Source of the DNA: Pseudomonas sp. FeN3W
GTDB taxonomy: Bacteria; Pseudomonadota; Gammaproteobacteria; Pseudomonadales; Pseudomonadaceae
Reading direction: 5' to 3'
Length of the DNA stretch: 64,000 nucleotides
NCBI GenBank assembly: GCA_030263805.2
Contig: CP136010.1
Span: forward strand, 3,859,001-3,923,000
The translations under genes were made by a program, and so were the position numbers. Numbering within the stretch: position 1 is the first letter of the stretch; every line of letters begins with the position of its first letter. The notes under the pieces were generated by a model. That model was not told the origin of the DNA, made no database searches, and worked only from the letters and a program-made list of their open reading frames with translations. This document shows, piece after piece, positions 28,258 to 36,763 of the stretch.

Positions 28258-28925
28258 GCGTCCTCCAGGATCAGCAGGATCAGATCCTTCGGGCCATGGG
28301 CGCCATAAGCCAGCACCTGTTCGATGTCGGCGGTTTTCGACGGGCCGGAGACCAGCAGGGCATTGGTCGGCATGCCGGCGGCCCACTGGAACTTCTGCTG
28401 GATCTCGTAGAAGTTGTCGTGGATTTCGCTGGCCTTGAGGATGGCGAAATGCACCGGCGGCACCAGGCTCATCAGGCGCGGTTCCTCGCGGGTCGGCCAC
28501 ATGATCAGGCTGCCGGTGGAGGCGATGGCGCCGAGGGTGCCGGTGAGGCTCGCCGGGGTGTCGTTGAACAGCTCGTCCTTCCAGTCCTCGACCGGGCGGT
28601 CGTAGGCCTTCAGCGTCGGCAGGCCTTCACGGCCGGCGCAATGCGCGGTGAAGCGTGCGCCGTACGGCGTGGTCGGGGCAATCAGCAGGCTCGGCAGCTG
28701 GCGGTCGTGCAGCAGCTGTTCGAGCAAGGCGGGCCAAGCGGCGTCCGTGGTCAGGTGAATCTCGGTGTGCACCGCTTCCATCAGCTGACGCAGCCGGGCG
28801 ATACGCTGCTCGGGCGTGTAGCTCCAGGGCTGGGCGACCAGCGATACGTCGTAGTCATCGACGATAGGCGTGGTGCCTTCCAGGCTCTTCTTCAGCTTGG
28901 CGAGGATATTGGCCTTGGCGCTCAT
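28254..28925 (-). CDS. lldG: LldG/LutC, L-lactate dehydrogenase complex subunit
   Basis: The 223-residue LutC/LldG-family (LUD domain) protein is part of the three-subunit L-lactate oxidising complex LldEFG. Recognisable segments are TTDAAWPALLEQLL, the conserved ASTGSLIMWPT loop, and the C-terminal SGPSKTADIEQVLAYGAHGPK signature. ATG 28925 overlaps the lldF stop and its own stop overlaps the dld start, so translation is coupled along the operon. An upstream in-frame extension to 29108 lies within lldF and is rejected. Confidence 0.92.
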
Positions 28926-30382
28926 CGCTTGCCCTCCAGGTGCTCGCGGGCCAGCTCGTGCAGCGAGCGGGCGGCAGGTTTCGGTGCGCTGTGGTTCTGC
29001 GTCCAGGGGCCGATGTTCGATGGCGTCAGGCCGCGCAGGCGTGTGGCGAAGAAGCCGAATATGCGGTACAGCGTCGGGCTGGTGTTGAGCAGGCGCCAGC
29101 CGGCCCACATCAGTCGTTCCTGCTTCGAGTATTTGCTGCCCTGGCCGCGCATGACCTTGTGCGTATCGTTCGGCGCCTTGACGTTTTCCTCGCGCAGGCG
29201 CCGCAGGATGGACGGAATCGGGATCTTCACCGGGCAGACTTCACCGCAGGCGCCGCACAGCGAGGAGGCGCTGGGATGATCCGGCACCTTGTCCAGGCCA
29301 ACCATGTGCGGCGTGATGATCTTGCCGATCGGGCCCGGATAGACCTCACCGTAGGTATGGCCGCCGACGCGGGTGTACACCGGACAATGGTTCATGCAGG
29401 CGCCGCAGCGGATGCAGTTGAGGGTCTGGCGCAGCTCGCTGTCGGCGAAGGCCTGGCTGCGACCGTTGTCCAGCAGAATCAGGTGCACTTCCTGCGGGCC
29501 GTCGAGCTCATCGGCCTTGCGCGGACTGGAGATCATGTTGACGTAGGTGGTGATCGGCTGGCCCAGCGCCGAGCGGGTCAGCAGCGAGAGCAGCGGCACC
29601 ACGTCGCGCAGGTTCTCCACCACCTTCTCGATGCCGGTGACGGCGATGTGTACCGGTGGCACGCCGGTGGACATGCGCCCGTTGCCCTCGTTTTCGACCA
29701 GCAGCAGGGTGCCGGTCTCAGCCACCGCGAAGTTCACGCCGGAGACACCGATATCGGCCTCGAAGAACTTCTGGCGCAGGGTGCGGCGGCCAATCTGAAT
29801 GAGTTGGTCGACGTCCTTGGTGTACTCCACGCCGAGTTTCTCGTGGAACAGGGACGCGACCTGGCCGGCGTTCTTGTGGATTGCCGGCATGATGATATGG
29901 GAAGGCTTTTCGTGGTCGAGCTGGACGATGTACTCGCCCATGTCCGATTCCAGGCATTCGATGCCATGGCCTTCGAGGAAATGGTTCATCTCCATTTCTT
30001 CGCTGACCATCGATTTACCCTTGATCACCTGCTTCGCCTCGTGGGCGCGGGCGATCTCGAGGACGATGTTGTTCGCCTCTTCAACCGTCTCCGCCCAGTG
30101 CACTTTCACACCATTGCGGGTCAGGTTGGTTTCCAGCCGCTCGAGCAGTTCGGGCAGCTTGGACAGTGCGCGGGCGCGGATGCGGTTGCCCATCTCGCGC
30201 AGCCGCTCGCGTTCGTCGGCATCGCTGAAGGCCACGGCGCGCTTGGTCATCAGCGAGTCCATGGCGGTGCGGAAGTTGCGCCGCAGCTGGTCGTCCTTCA
30301 GGGACTTGCGGGCGCGGGCACGGAAATCCGGATCGCCGGCGTTCTCGATCTGTATCGCGGGAATACGCTGTTCGGCGTTCAT
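28922..30382 (-). CDS. lldF: LldF/LutB, Fe-S subunit of L-lactate dehydrogenase complex
   Basis: The 486-residue cytoplasmic subunit carries an N-terminal LUD-type domain (VIKGKSMVSEEMEMN, AETGTLLLVENEGNGR) and a C-terminal pair of 4Fe-4S motifs, CIRCGACMNHCP and CGACGEVCPV, then a helical tail. It likely passes electrons from L-lactate in LldEFG. Its start overlaps the lldE stop by 4 bases and its stop overlaps lldG by 4, giving a tightly coupled operon. Confidence 0.94.
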   Translation of the reverse strand: MNAEQRIPAIQIENAGDPDFRARARKSLKDDQLRRNFRTAMDSLMTKRAVAFSDADERERLREMGNRIRARALSKLPELLERLETNLTRNGVKVHWAETVEEANNIVLEIARAHEAKQVIKGKSMVSEEMEMNHFLEGHGIECLESDMGEYIVQLDHEKPSHIIMPAIHKNAGQVASLFHEKLGVEYTKDVDQLIQIGRRTLRQKFFEADIGVSGVNFAVAETGTLLLVENEGNGRMSTGVPPVHIAVTGIEKVVENLRDVVPLLSLLTRSALGQPITTYVNMISSPRKADELDGPQEVHLILLDNGRSQAFADSELRQTLNCIRCGACMNHCPVYTRVGGHTYGEVYPGPIGKIITPHMVGLDKVPDHPSASSLCGACGEVCPVKIPIPSILRRLREENVKAPNDTHKVMRGQGSKYSKQERLMWAGWRLLNTSPTLYRIFGFFATRLRGLTPSNIGPWTQNHSAPKPAARSLHELAREHLEGKR

Positions 30383-31200
30383 CGGGCACCTCCGGTGCGT
30401 TGCCAGAGGAAGGTCGCCAGATGCTGACCGCGCAGGGCTTCACGCTGTTTCTCCAGCGAACCATTGATGTTCATCAGGCAACCGCAATCGGCACTGATGA
30501 GCTGATGCGCGCCGGATTCCTTCAGTGCACGGGTCTTGTCCAGCACCATGGCGCCGGAGATATCGGGCATGCGTACGCTGAAGGTGCCGCCGAAGCCGCA
30601 GCATTCGCTTTCATGATCATGCTCGACGCGTTCGACCTGGCCCAGCTGGGCGAGCAGGGCACGGCCGTGCAGGTGAGTGTTCATCTCGCGGCGGGCCGAG
30701 CAGGAGGTATGCAGGGCAACCTTGGTCGGCGTGCCGGCGTCCTTGAATTCGACCTTGCAGACGTTGAGCAGGAACTCGGCCAGCTCGAAGGTGCGCTCGG
30801 CCAGCGCCTGGACCTTCTTCAGCGTGGCTGGCTCGTCCTTGAATAGGTCCAGATAGTGATGGCGCAGCATGCCGGCGCAGGAACCGGAAGGGACGACTAC
30901 CGGCCAGTCATTGGCGAACAGCTCCAGCTGCGCACGGGCGACCTTGCGTGCCTCGTCGGTGTAGCCGCTGGTGTAGGCCGGCTGGCCGCAGCAGGTCTGG
31001 CCCTGCGGATAGTGCACGGACAATCCTTCGCGTTCGAGCAGACGGATGGCATCCAGGCCAGCCTCGGGATAGAACAGATCCACCACGCAGGTACCGAACA
31101 GGTAGACCTGGCTCGGCTTGGCCGGATACTCGCGTGGCTTGGGCAGCGGCGGCGCGACGCGAGTGGCGTTCGGCGCAGCGTTGTAGAAGAGTTCACTCAT
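30379..31200 (-). CDS. lldE: LldE/LutA, CCG-domain subunit of L-lactate dehydrogenase complex
   Basis: The 273-residue product has the duplicated cysteine-rich CCG domain of heterodisulfide-reductase-like subunits: TCCGQPAYTSGY and GSCAGMLRH in the first half, SCSARRE and ECCGFGGTFSV in the second. It is a component of the LldEFG L-lactate oxidising complex. It is separated from lldP by 196 bases that contain a hairpin and a repeat element, so internal RNA processing or a second promoter between permease and enzyme genes is possible. Confidence 0.94.
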   Translation of the reverse strand: MSELFYNAAPNATRVAPPLPKPREYPAKPSQVYLFGTCVVDLFYPEAGLDAIRLLEREGLSVHYPQGQTCCGQPAYTSGYTDEARKVARAQLELFANDWPVVVPSGSCAGMLRHHYLDLFKDEPATLKKVQALAERTFELAEFLLNVCKVEFKDAGTPTKVALHTSCSARREMNTHLHGRALLAQLGQVERVEHDHESECCGFGGTFSVRMPDISGAMVLDKTRALKESGAHQLISADCGCLMNINGSLEKQREALRGQHLATFLWQRTGGAR

Positions 31201-31236
31201 CGGCTTGGTCTCCGGGTTAGCCCGGTTATCCGCATA

Positions 31237-31341
31237 CAGGCTTTTGAAAAACTATCTGCGTTGGCAATCCGTCGTTAAAAGCAGCGTCAGGCTGCTTCTG
31301 CGTCGTCTTGCCCGCCTCGCCTACGTTTTTCAGTGGGCCTG
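31237..31341. repeat. Small repeat element with imperfect terminal inverted repeats
   Basis: The left end (CAGGC, then TGAAAAAC) and right end (GTTTTTCA, then GCCTG) are inverted copies around a core containing GCAGC-GTCAG-GCTGC. It lies between lldE and lldP, a typical spot for Pseudomonas intergenic repeats. Confidence 0.4.
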
Positions 31342-31364
31342 CCAGGTGCGGTTTCTGGAATGCA

Positions 31365-31389
31365 ACCGTGCCCCCAGCGGGGGCACGGT
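31365..31389. terminator. Perfect GC-rich hairpin downstream of lldP
   Basis: An 11-bp perfect stem (31365-31375 with 31379-31389) with a 3-base loop lies 8 bases after the lldP stop. No T-run follows on the minus strand, so it may stabilise the lldP mRNA or reduce transcription into lldE. Confidence 0.55.
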
Positions 31390-31396
31390 CTGTTAC

Positions 31397-33091
31397 TTAC
31401 ACCCCGACCAGCGGGTCGGTCACGCCTAGGACATAGATGGCGATCAGGCCGATCGCTCCCGTGAACAGCACGTAATACAGCGTAGGCCATACGGTCTTGC
31501 GCAGCGTGGAGCCTTCGCGGCCGAGCAGGCCGACGGTAGCGGATGCGGCGACCACGTTGTGGATCGCAACCATGTTGCCCGCCGCAGCACCGACGGCCTG
31601 GGTGGCAACCACCATCGCCCCGGAAATTCCGAGCGACTGCGCAACGCCAAACTGGAACTGGCTGAACATCATGTTGCTGACGGTGTTGGAGCCAGCGAGG
31701 AACGCGCCCAGCGCACCGACGGCTGGCGCCAGCAGAGGGTAGATGCTGCCGACGCTATCGGCGACGTAGCGCGCCATGACGATCGGCATGCTGGCCAGCT
31801 CGGCGCCGTTGACGCCGGAGTTGATCAGGATACGCACCATCGGCACGGTGAACAGCAGGACGAAGCCGGCGCTGAGCAGCACGCCGCTGGATTCCTTTAC
31901 CGCAGCCTTCAGCTCGGAAACGCGCATGCCGTGCAGGAAGAAGGTGATCAGCACCACCATGACCAGGATGCCGCCCGGTAGGTACAGCGGCTCGATGCCG
32001 GCATTGATGCCGGTCTCGCCGAGGATGTTGGCAAAGGCGATGGATACCGATTTCAGCGCGGCAGTGACCTGCGGGAATACACGGCTGATGACCAGGATCG
32101 CACCGACCAGCACATAGGGCAGCCAGGCGCGGAAGGCGCTCATCGGGCGCGCCGCGATATCGTCCAGCTTCATTTCGATAGTGCCCAGCCATTCGGCCGG
32201 CCACTCTTTGGCGTCGGCGAAATCCCAGGTGCGCTTCGGTGTCAGGAAGTTGAAGCGAGCAGCGGTGGTGACGATTGCCAGACCTACCAGGCCGCCGAGT
32301 AGCGACGGGAATTCCGGGCCGAGGAAGATACCGGTGGCGGCGTAGGGCAGGGTGAACGCCAGACCAGCGAAGATCGCGAACGGCAGCACTTCGAAGCCGG
32401 CCTTCCAGCTTTTCTCCTTGCCGAAGAAGCGCGTCAGCATCAGCACCATGACCAGTGGCATCACGGTGCCGACGATGGCGTGGGTGATCGCCACACTGCT
32501 GGTGATCTGCTGCAGGAAGGCTTGCCAGCTGGAACCCTGGGCTGCCAGCTGCGCACCGATGGTGGCGGTATCCAGACCACTATTGATGCCCACGACGATC
32601 GGCGTACCGACCGCACCGAAAGACACCGGCGTGCTTTGTACCAGCATGCCGAGCAGGACCGCGGCCATCGCCGGGAAGCCAACCGCGACCAGCAGCGGGG
32701 CGGCGATGGCAGCCGGGGTGCCGAAGCCGGAGGCGCCTTCGATGAAGCAGCCGAACAGCCAGGCGATGATGATGGCCTGGATGCGGCGGTCAGGGCTGAT
32801 GGTGGTGAAACCGGCGCGAATGGCAGTGATGCCGCCGGAATGTTTCAGGGTGTTCAGCAGCAGGATCGCGCCGAAGATGATCCACAACAGGCCGAGGGTG
32901 ATCACCAGGCCTTGCAGCGTCGAGGCGATGATCCGGTTGACGCTCATGTCCCAGACGAACAGGCCGATGGCTGCGGTAAACAGGAAGACCAGCGGCATGG
33001 CGCGGCTGGCCGGCCAGCGCAAGCCGATCAGCATGATTGCTGCGAGCAGAATGGGTGTGAAGGCGAATAGTGCGAGCAGTCCGTTGGACAT
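31397..33091 (-). CDS. lldP: LldP, lactate permease
   Basis: This 564-residue inner-membrane proton-lactate symporter has about 12-14 transmembrane helices. Family landmarks include FIEGASGFGTPAAIAAPLLV, NMMFSQFQFGVA and the C-terminal AAGNMVAIHNVVAASATVGL. ATG 33091 has GGGGACG upstream; a TTG 18 bases earlier is less likely. It is the first gene of the lactate operon, divergent from lldR across a 270-bp region holding two palindromic operators. Uptake of both lactate enantiomers would feed LldEFG and Dld encoded downstream. Confidence 0.95.
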   Translation of the reverse strand: MSNGLLALFAFTPILLAAIMLIGLRWPASRAMPLVFLFTAAIGLFVWDMSVNRIIASTLQGLVITLGLLWIIFGAILLLNTLKHSGGITAIRAGFTTISPDRRIQAIIIAWLFGCFIEGASGFGTPAAIAAPLLVAVGFPAMAAVLLGMLVQSTPVSFGAVGTPIVVGINSGLDTATIGAQLAAQGSSWQAFLQQITSSVAITHAIVGTVMPLVMVLMLTRFFGKEKSWKAGFEVLPFAIFAGLAFTLPYAATGIFLGPEFPSLLGGLVGLAIVTTAARFNFLTPKRTWDFADAKEWPAEWLGTIEMKLDDIAARPMSAFRAWLPYVLVGAILVISRVFPQVTAALKSVSIAFANILGETGINAGIEPLYLPGGILVMVVLITFFLHGMRVSELKAAVKESSGVLLSAGFVLLFTVPMVRILINSGVNGAELASMPIVMARYVADSVGSIYPLLAPAVGALGAFLAGSNTVSNMMFSQFQFGVAQSLGISGAMVVATQAVGAAAGNMVAIHNVVAASATVGLLGREGSTLRKTVWPTLYYVLFTGAIGLIAIYVLGVTDPLVGV

Positions 33092-33143
33092 GTCAGGCGT
33101 CCCCTGCAATTCGGTTCAGATGGGGCCCTGAGCGGACCGTGAA

Positions 33144-33152
33144 GTTGTTGTT
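33144..33152 (-). promoter_or_regulatory. CA (Hfq/Crc-type) motif in lldP leader
   Basis: Minus strand AACAACAAC, a perfect AANAANAA match about 55 bases before the lldP ATG. A possible catabolite-repression site; its distance from the start makes it weaker than the mal examples. Confidence 0.3.
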
Positions 33153-33202
33153 GTGCACAGATCTCATGCTGAGTCCTCTTATTGTTAGACCGATCTGTAA
33201 AG

Positions 33203-33213
33203 TGGTAATACCA
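33203..33213. promoter_or_regulatory. LldR operator O1
   Basis: TGGTAATACCA is a perfect palindrome matching the FadR-family pattern TNGTNNNACNA. It lies about 110 bases upstream of lldP and 145 upstream of lldR. A degenerate relative (TTGTTAGACCG) lies 21 bases away at 33182-33192. Confidence 0.65.
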
Positions 33214-33335
33214 ATTCACAAAAGGGAATGGCCAGCGTAAGAGCTGTGTATAGGGTCGTCAATTGGCTAGCTATAGACTTTGGTCGCAACAGCCGGCCTT
33301 GTGCGGATGCGCGGTCATGGCTAGCATTTTCAGAT

Positions 33336-33346
33336 TGGTAAGACCA
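33336..33346. promoter_or_regulatory. LldR operator O2
   Basis: TGGTAAGACCA, matching TNGTNNNACNA, ends 13 bases before the lldR start. Its position predicts autorepression, with looping to O1 possible. Confidence 0.65.
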
Positions 33347-33359
33347 TTCGGGGATGGCT

Positions 33360-34145
33360 ATGGATGTGGGGATGGTGCGGCAGCGGCGGCTTGCGGACGA
33401 TATCGTCGCGCAGCTGGAAACGATGATTCTTGAGGGTACGCTCAAGGCCGGTGAGCGCCTCCCAGCGGAGCGTGCCCTGGCTGAAAGCTTTGGGGTCTCG
33501 CGGCCTTCGCTGCGCGAAGCGATTCAAAAGCTCGCGGCCAAGGGGCTGCTGGTCAGCCGACATGGCGGTGGTACGTTCGTCGCCGACTCGCTGGGCTCCA
33601 CCTTCAGCGACCCGCTATTGCATCTGCTGGAAAACAACAGCGATGCGCAGCGCGATTTACTGGAGTTTCGTCACACGCTCGAAGGTAGCTGTGCGTACTA
33701 CGCGGCGCTGCGAGCGACCGAGGTGGATCGGAAGCGGCTAACCGAAGCCTTCGCCACCTTGCAGGAGTGCTATACCCGCGACGGCAAGGTCACGCGTGCC
33801 GAAGAGGGGGCGGCCGATGCCCAGTTTCATCTCGCGATTGCCGAAGCCAGTCACAACGCGGTGCTGCTGCACACCATTCGTGGCCTGTTCGACCTGCTCA
33901 AGCGCAACGTGGTGACCAACATCGGCGGCATGTACGCCCTGCGCGATGAAACGCGGGACATGCTGATGAGTCAGCACCGCGAGCTGTACGAGGCGATCAT
34001 GGCCAGGCAGGCAGTGGAAGCACGTGAGGTGATTCACCGGCATATCAATTACGTGCAGGAAGTGCTGGCTGAAGGTCAGCAGGAAGCTCAGCGTCTGGCG
34101 CGCGCGCAGCGCAGGCAGGGTGAGCGATTGCAGAAAGAAGGATGA
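33360..34145 (+). CDS. lldR: LldR, GntR/FadR-type lactate-responsive repressor
   Basis: This ~261-residue regulator has an N-terminal winged helix-turn-helix (RLADDIVAQLETMILEG, LPAERALAESFGVSRPSLREAIQKLAAKGLL) and an all-helical FCD ligand domain (FHLAIAEASHNAVLLHTIRGL, HRHINYVQEVL). It probably represses the divergent lactate operon, released by lactate. ATG 33360 is preferred to 33354 because the GGGG ribosome site then has proper spacing; ATG 33372 is also possible. Two operator-like palindromes lie upstream. Confidence 0.9.
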   Translation: MDVGMVRQRRLADDIVAQLETMILEGTLKAGERLPAERALAESFGVSRPSLREAIQKLAAKGLLVSRHGGGTFVADSLGSTFSDPLLHLLENNSDAQRDLLEFRHTLEGSCAYYAALRATEVDRKRLTEAFATLQECYTRDGKVTRAEEGAADAQFHLAIAEASHNAVLLHTIRGLFDLLKRNVVTNIGGMYALRDETRDMLMSQHRELYEAIMARQAVEAREVIHRHINYVQEVLAEGQQEAQRLARAQRRQGERLQKEG

Positions 34146-34216
34146 GAACGGAGCCGGCATTGCCTGCCGGCTCAGTATTGCCGCTTGGGCTGATCATGCC
34201 GCGCGGCGGGCGTGGC

Positions 34217-34699
34217 TCAGTCGTCCTTGCCTTTGGTGCGCATCGCGCGCTGGATCTCCCGGTCGGAGTCACGCTCCTTCTCGGTGTGGCGCTTGTCGTA
34301 CTCCTTTTTGCCTTTGCCGAGGGCGATCTCGCACTTGATCATGTGCTTCTTCCAGTACAGCGACAGCGCTACGCAGGCGTAGCCTTTCTGCTGTACGGCG
34401 CCGAACAGCTTGCCCAGCTCGCGCTTGTTCAGCAGCAGCTTGCGGGTGCGGGTCGGGTCGGCAATGACGTGGGTGCTGGCGCTGGTCAGCGGCGTGATGT
34501 GTGCACCCATCAGCCAGGCTTCGCCATCTTTGAGCAGGACGTAGCTGTCGACCAGCTGCGCCTTGCCGGCGCGCATGCTCTTCACTTCCCAGCCGGCCAG
34601 GACGAGGCCCGCCTCGAATTTCTGTTCGATGAAGTAGTCGTGTAGCGCTTTCTTGTTCAGCGCGATGGTCCCGGGGGACTGTTTCTTCTGTTTGGCCAT
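34217..34699 (-). CDS. smpB: SmpB, tmRNA-binding protein
   Basis: The 160-residue protein binds tmRNA and brings it to stalled ribosomes. It shows the OB-fold core with ALHDYFIEQKFEAGLVLAGWEVKSMRAG, the AHITPL segment, and a basic C-terminal tail (YDKRHTEKERD onward) that enters the mRNA channel. ATG 34699 (MAKQKKQSPG) is chosen over an extension to 34747. The tmRNA it serves is encoded about 10 kb away at 24407-24785. It is divergent from ratA. Confidence 0.96.
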   Translation of the reverse strand: MAKQKKQSPGTIALNKKALHDYFIEQKFEAGLVLAGWEVKSMRAGKAQLVDSYVLLKDGEAWLMGAHITPLTSASTHVIADPTRTRKLLLNKRELGKLFGAVQQKGYACVALSLYWKKHMIKCEIALGKGKKEYDKRHTEKERDSDREIQRAMRTKGKDD

Positions 34700-34908
34700 A
34701 GGGGCCGCATTATAGGGAGTCCCGCTGCGGCTGGCGACAGCCTGCAAGAGTGCTGGCGGCAGAAACTTGAGGGGCAGCCATTAATCCCCGACAATGTGCC
34801 CCGCTTTGCGCTGAGCCGCTTCCTGGTGCCATCCGGAAGCCGCGGTTGCGGGCTGGCTGCGCCAACCTTCGGATGGCGCGCAATGAAACGACGACGTAGA
34901 AGGTCCGC

Positions 34909-35343
34909 ATGACGACGCACATTCAACGTTCCGCGCTGCTGCCTTATCCGGCCCAGGCGCTGTTCGACATGGTCAATGACGTAGCCAGCTACCCGCAGTT
35001 CCTGCCCTGGTGTTCTGCGACCGAGGTGCTTTCCAGCAGTGAGACGGAGATGCACGCCAGCATGACGGTGGCGAAGGCCGGGTTGAGCCAGCGCTTCATG
35101 ACGCGCAATGCCCTGGACCTCGGCAAGCGTATCGAGATGACGCTGGAGGAAGGACCGTTCAGCCATCTGCACGGCATATGGGAATTCAAGGCGTTGGGTG
35201 AAAAGGCCTGCAAGATCAGCCTGGATCTGACCTTCGATTACGCCGGGCCGTTGGTCAAGGCGACCCTTGGGCCGTTGTTCAACCAGGCTGCCAATACTTT
35301 GGTCGATGCCTTCTGCGACCGGGCGAAGCAGCTATATGGATAA
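34909..35343 (+). CDS. ratA: RatA/COQ10-like START-domain protein
   Basis: The 144-residue single-domain protein of the polyketide cyclase/START (COQ10) family begins MTTHIQRSALLPYPAQALFDMVNDVASYPQFLPWC, its signature. Family members are annotated as ribosome-association toxin RatA or as ubiquinone-binding proteins; which role applies here is not decidable by sequence. The downstream gene rnfH overlaps it by 8 bases, a pairing conserved in many gammaproteobacteria, next to smpB. Confidence 0.88.
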   Translation: MTTHIQRSALLPYPAQALFDMVNDVASYPQFLPWCSATEVLSSSETEMHASMTVAKAGLSQRFMTRNALDLGKRIEMTLEEGPFSHLHGIWEFKALGEKACKISLDLTFDYAGPLVKATLGPLFNQAANTLVDAFCDRAKQLYG

Positions 35344-35650
35344 GCAATCGATTGCGGTCGAGGTGGTCTATGCGCTGGCCGACAAGCAGAAGTTGCTGCA
35401 GATGACCGTGCCCGCCGGTACTACCGTGCGCGAGGCGGCCTTGCGTTCGGGAATGGATGCGCACTTCCCGGGGCTCGATCTGGCCGCTGCGCCGCTGGGT
35501 ATTTTCGGCAAGGCCGTGCCCAAGCCCGAGGAGCGCGTGCTCGAGGAAGGTGAGCGCGTGGAGATCTACCGGCCACTGATTGCCGACCCGAAAGAGGTGC
35601 GCAAACAGCGTGCCGCGCGGGCGGCAAAGAACAAGGCCGAAGACGCTTGA
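35336..35650 (+). CDS. rnfH: RnfH-family ubiquitin-like protein
   Basis: The 104-residue beta-grasp protein of the RnfH/UPF0125 family contains VEVVYALADKQKLLQMTVPAGTTVREA and the conserved RVEIYRPLIADPKEVRKQRA tail. Function is unknown; it occurs with ratA and smpB. ATG 35336 lies inside the end of ratA, so translation is coupled; the frame opens earlier (35267) but within ratA. Confidence 0.9.
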   Translation: MDKQSIAVEVVYALADKQKLLQMTVPAGTTVREAALRSGMDAHFPGLDLAAAPLGIFGKAVPKPEERVLEEGERVEIYRPLIADPKEVRKQRAARAAKNKAEDA

Positions 35651-35665
35651 ACATGTTGAAACAAA

Positions 35666-35688
35666 AACGCCCGGGCTAGCCGGGCGTT
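35666..35688. terminator. Bidirectional terminator between rnfH and bamE
   Basis: AACGCCCG pairs with CGGGCGTT around GCTAGC, flanked by an A-run and TTTCTTT, serving both convergent genes. Confidence 0.85.
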
Positions 35689-35691
35689 TCT

Positions 35692-36207
35692 TTATTCGGT
35701 TTCCAGCGGTTCGGGGATCGGGACCGGAACCGGCTCCGCTTCGTCCACTTCACGCTGAATCTGTTCTAGCAGCGAGCCAGGCGCAGGGCGCTCTTCAGGC
35801 TGACTTGGCTGGGCGGCAGGCGTTGCGTCAGGCGCCTGGGCGTCGCGGCCAAGGATCTGTTCGTCGCGGCTTACGCCGGGCATGAAGTCGCCAGCCAGGC
35901 CGGCCAGTTGATCGTTCGCGTTGAACACCAGGCTGACGCGCTCCTGCTGGCGCGGGCTGCCGCCGGGCTGGATGCTGTACAGGTAGTCCCAGCGGTTGGC
36001 GTGGAAAGTGTCGGTGATCAGCGGATTGCCCATGATAAACCGCACCTGCTGGCGGGTCATTCCGGGACGCAACTGGTCTATCATGTCCTGCGTGACGACA
36101 TTGCCCTGTTGAATGTCGACCTTGTAAACCCCGGGGAATGAACAACCGGCGAGTGCGACCAGACCTGCGAAGGAGAGGCTGGCCAGCATGAGCTTGGTGT
36201 TTTGCAT
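35692..36207 (-). CDS. bamE: BamE (SmpA/OmlA) outer-membrane assembly lipoprotein
   Basis: The 171-residue lipoprotein of the BAM complex helps insert outer-membrane beta-barrels such as LamB. Signal MQNTKLMLASLSFAGLVALAGC carries lipobox LVALAGC. The conserved core is IDQLRPGMTRQQVRFIMGNPLITDTFHANRWDYLY. A Pro/Glu-rich C-terminal extension of about 55 residues follows, longer than enteric BamE (~113 residues) as usual in Pseudomonas. ATG 36207 is chosen because upstream starts precede the signal. It is divergent from fur with 95 bases between, so the promoters probably overlap. Confidence 0.94.
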   Translation of the reverse strand: MQNTKLMLASLSFAGLVALAGCSFPGVYKVDIQQGNVVTQDMIDQLRPGMTRQQVRFIMGNPLITDTFHANRWDYLYSIQPGGSPRQQERVSLVFNANDQLAGLAGDFMPGVSRDEQILGRDAQAPDATPAAQPSQPEERPAPGSLLEQIQREVDEAEPVPVPIPEPLETE

Positions 36208-36302
36208 CGGTGGGTGACTTCCACTATCTTGGCTGGGCAAAGAACCCGGATCATACCCGTATTGAAGGAGGCTGCGAAACAGCAGCAGCGAGAAAGCCAA
36301 CC

Positions 36303-36707
36303 ATGGTTGAAAATAGCGAACTACGTAAAGCTGGTCTCAAGGTAACTCTGCCGCGGGTCAAGATCCTGCAGATGCTGGACACTACCGATCGCCGCCACAT
36401 GAGCGCCGAAGACGTCTACAAGGCGTTGATGGAAGCGGGTGAGGATGTCGGTCTGGCGACGGTCTATCGCGTGCTGACCCAGTTCGAGGCGGCCGGTCTG
36501 GTAGTTCGGCACAACTTCGATGGTGGCCATGCCGTCTTCGAGCTGGCCGATGGCGGACATCACGACCACATGGTCTGCGTCGATAGCGGCGATGTCATCG
36601 AGTTTTTCGACTCCGAGATCGAGAAGTTGCAGAAGGAGATCGTCAAGCGTCACGGCTACGAGCTGGTGGATCACAATCTGGTGCTCTACGTGCGCAAGAA
36701 AGACTGA
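36303..36707 (+). CDS. fur: Fur, ferric uptake regulator
   Basis: The 134-residue Fe(II)-dependent repressor has a winged helix (SAEDVYKALMEAGEDVGLATVYRVLTQFEAAGLV) and the metal motif GGHHDHMVC. Only one cysteine appears in that region: CVDSG replaces the CxxC of enteric Fur, so the structural zinc site is absent, as known for some Pseudomonas Fur proteins. It is followed by a terminator and the convergent recN. Confidence 0.97.
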   Translation: MVENSELRKAGLKVTLPRVKILQMLDTTDRRHMSAEDVYKALMEAGEDVGLATVYRVLTQFEAAGLVVRHNFDGGHAVFELADGGHHDHMVCVDSGDVIEFFDSEIEKLQKEIVKRHGYELVDHNLVLYVRKKD

Positions 36708-36722
36708 TCCAAACATATGAAA

Positions 36723-36746
36723 AAGGCGGCCCAGGCCGCCTTTTTT
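36723..36746. terminator. Bidirectional terminator between fur and recN
   Basis: AAGGCGGCC-CA-GGCCGCCTT with an A-run before and TTTTTT after. Confidence 0.9.
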
Positions 36747-36763
36747 GTGCCTGACTGCTGGGC

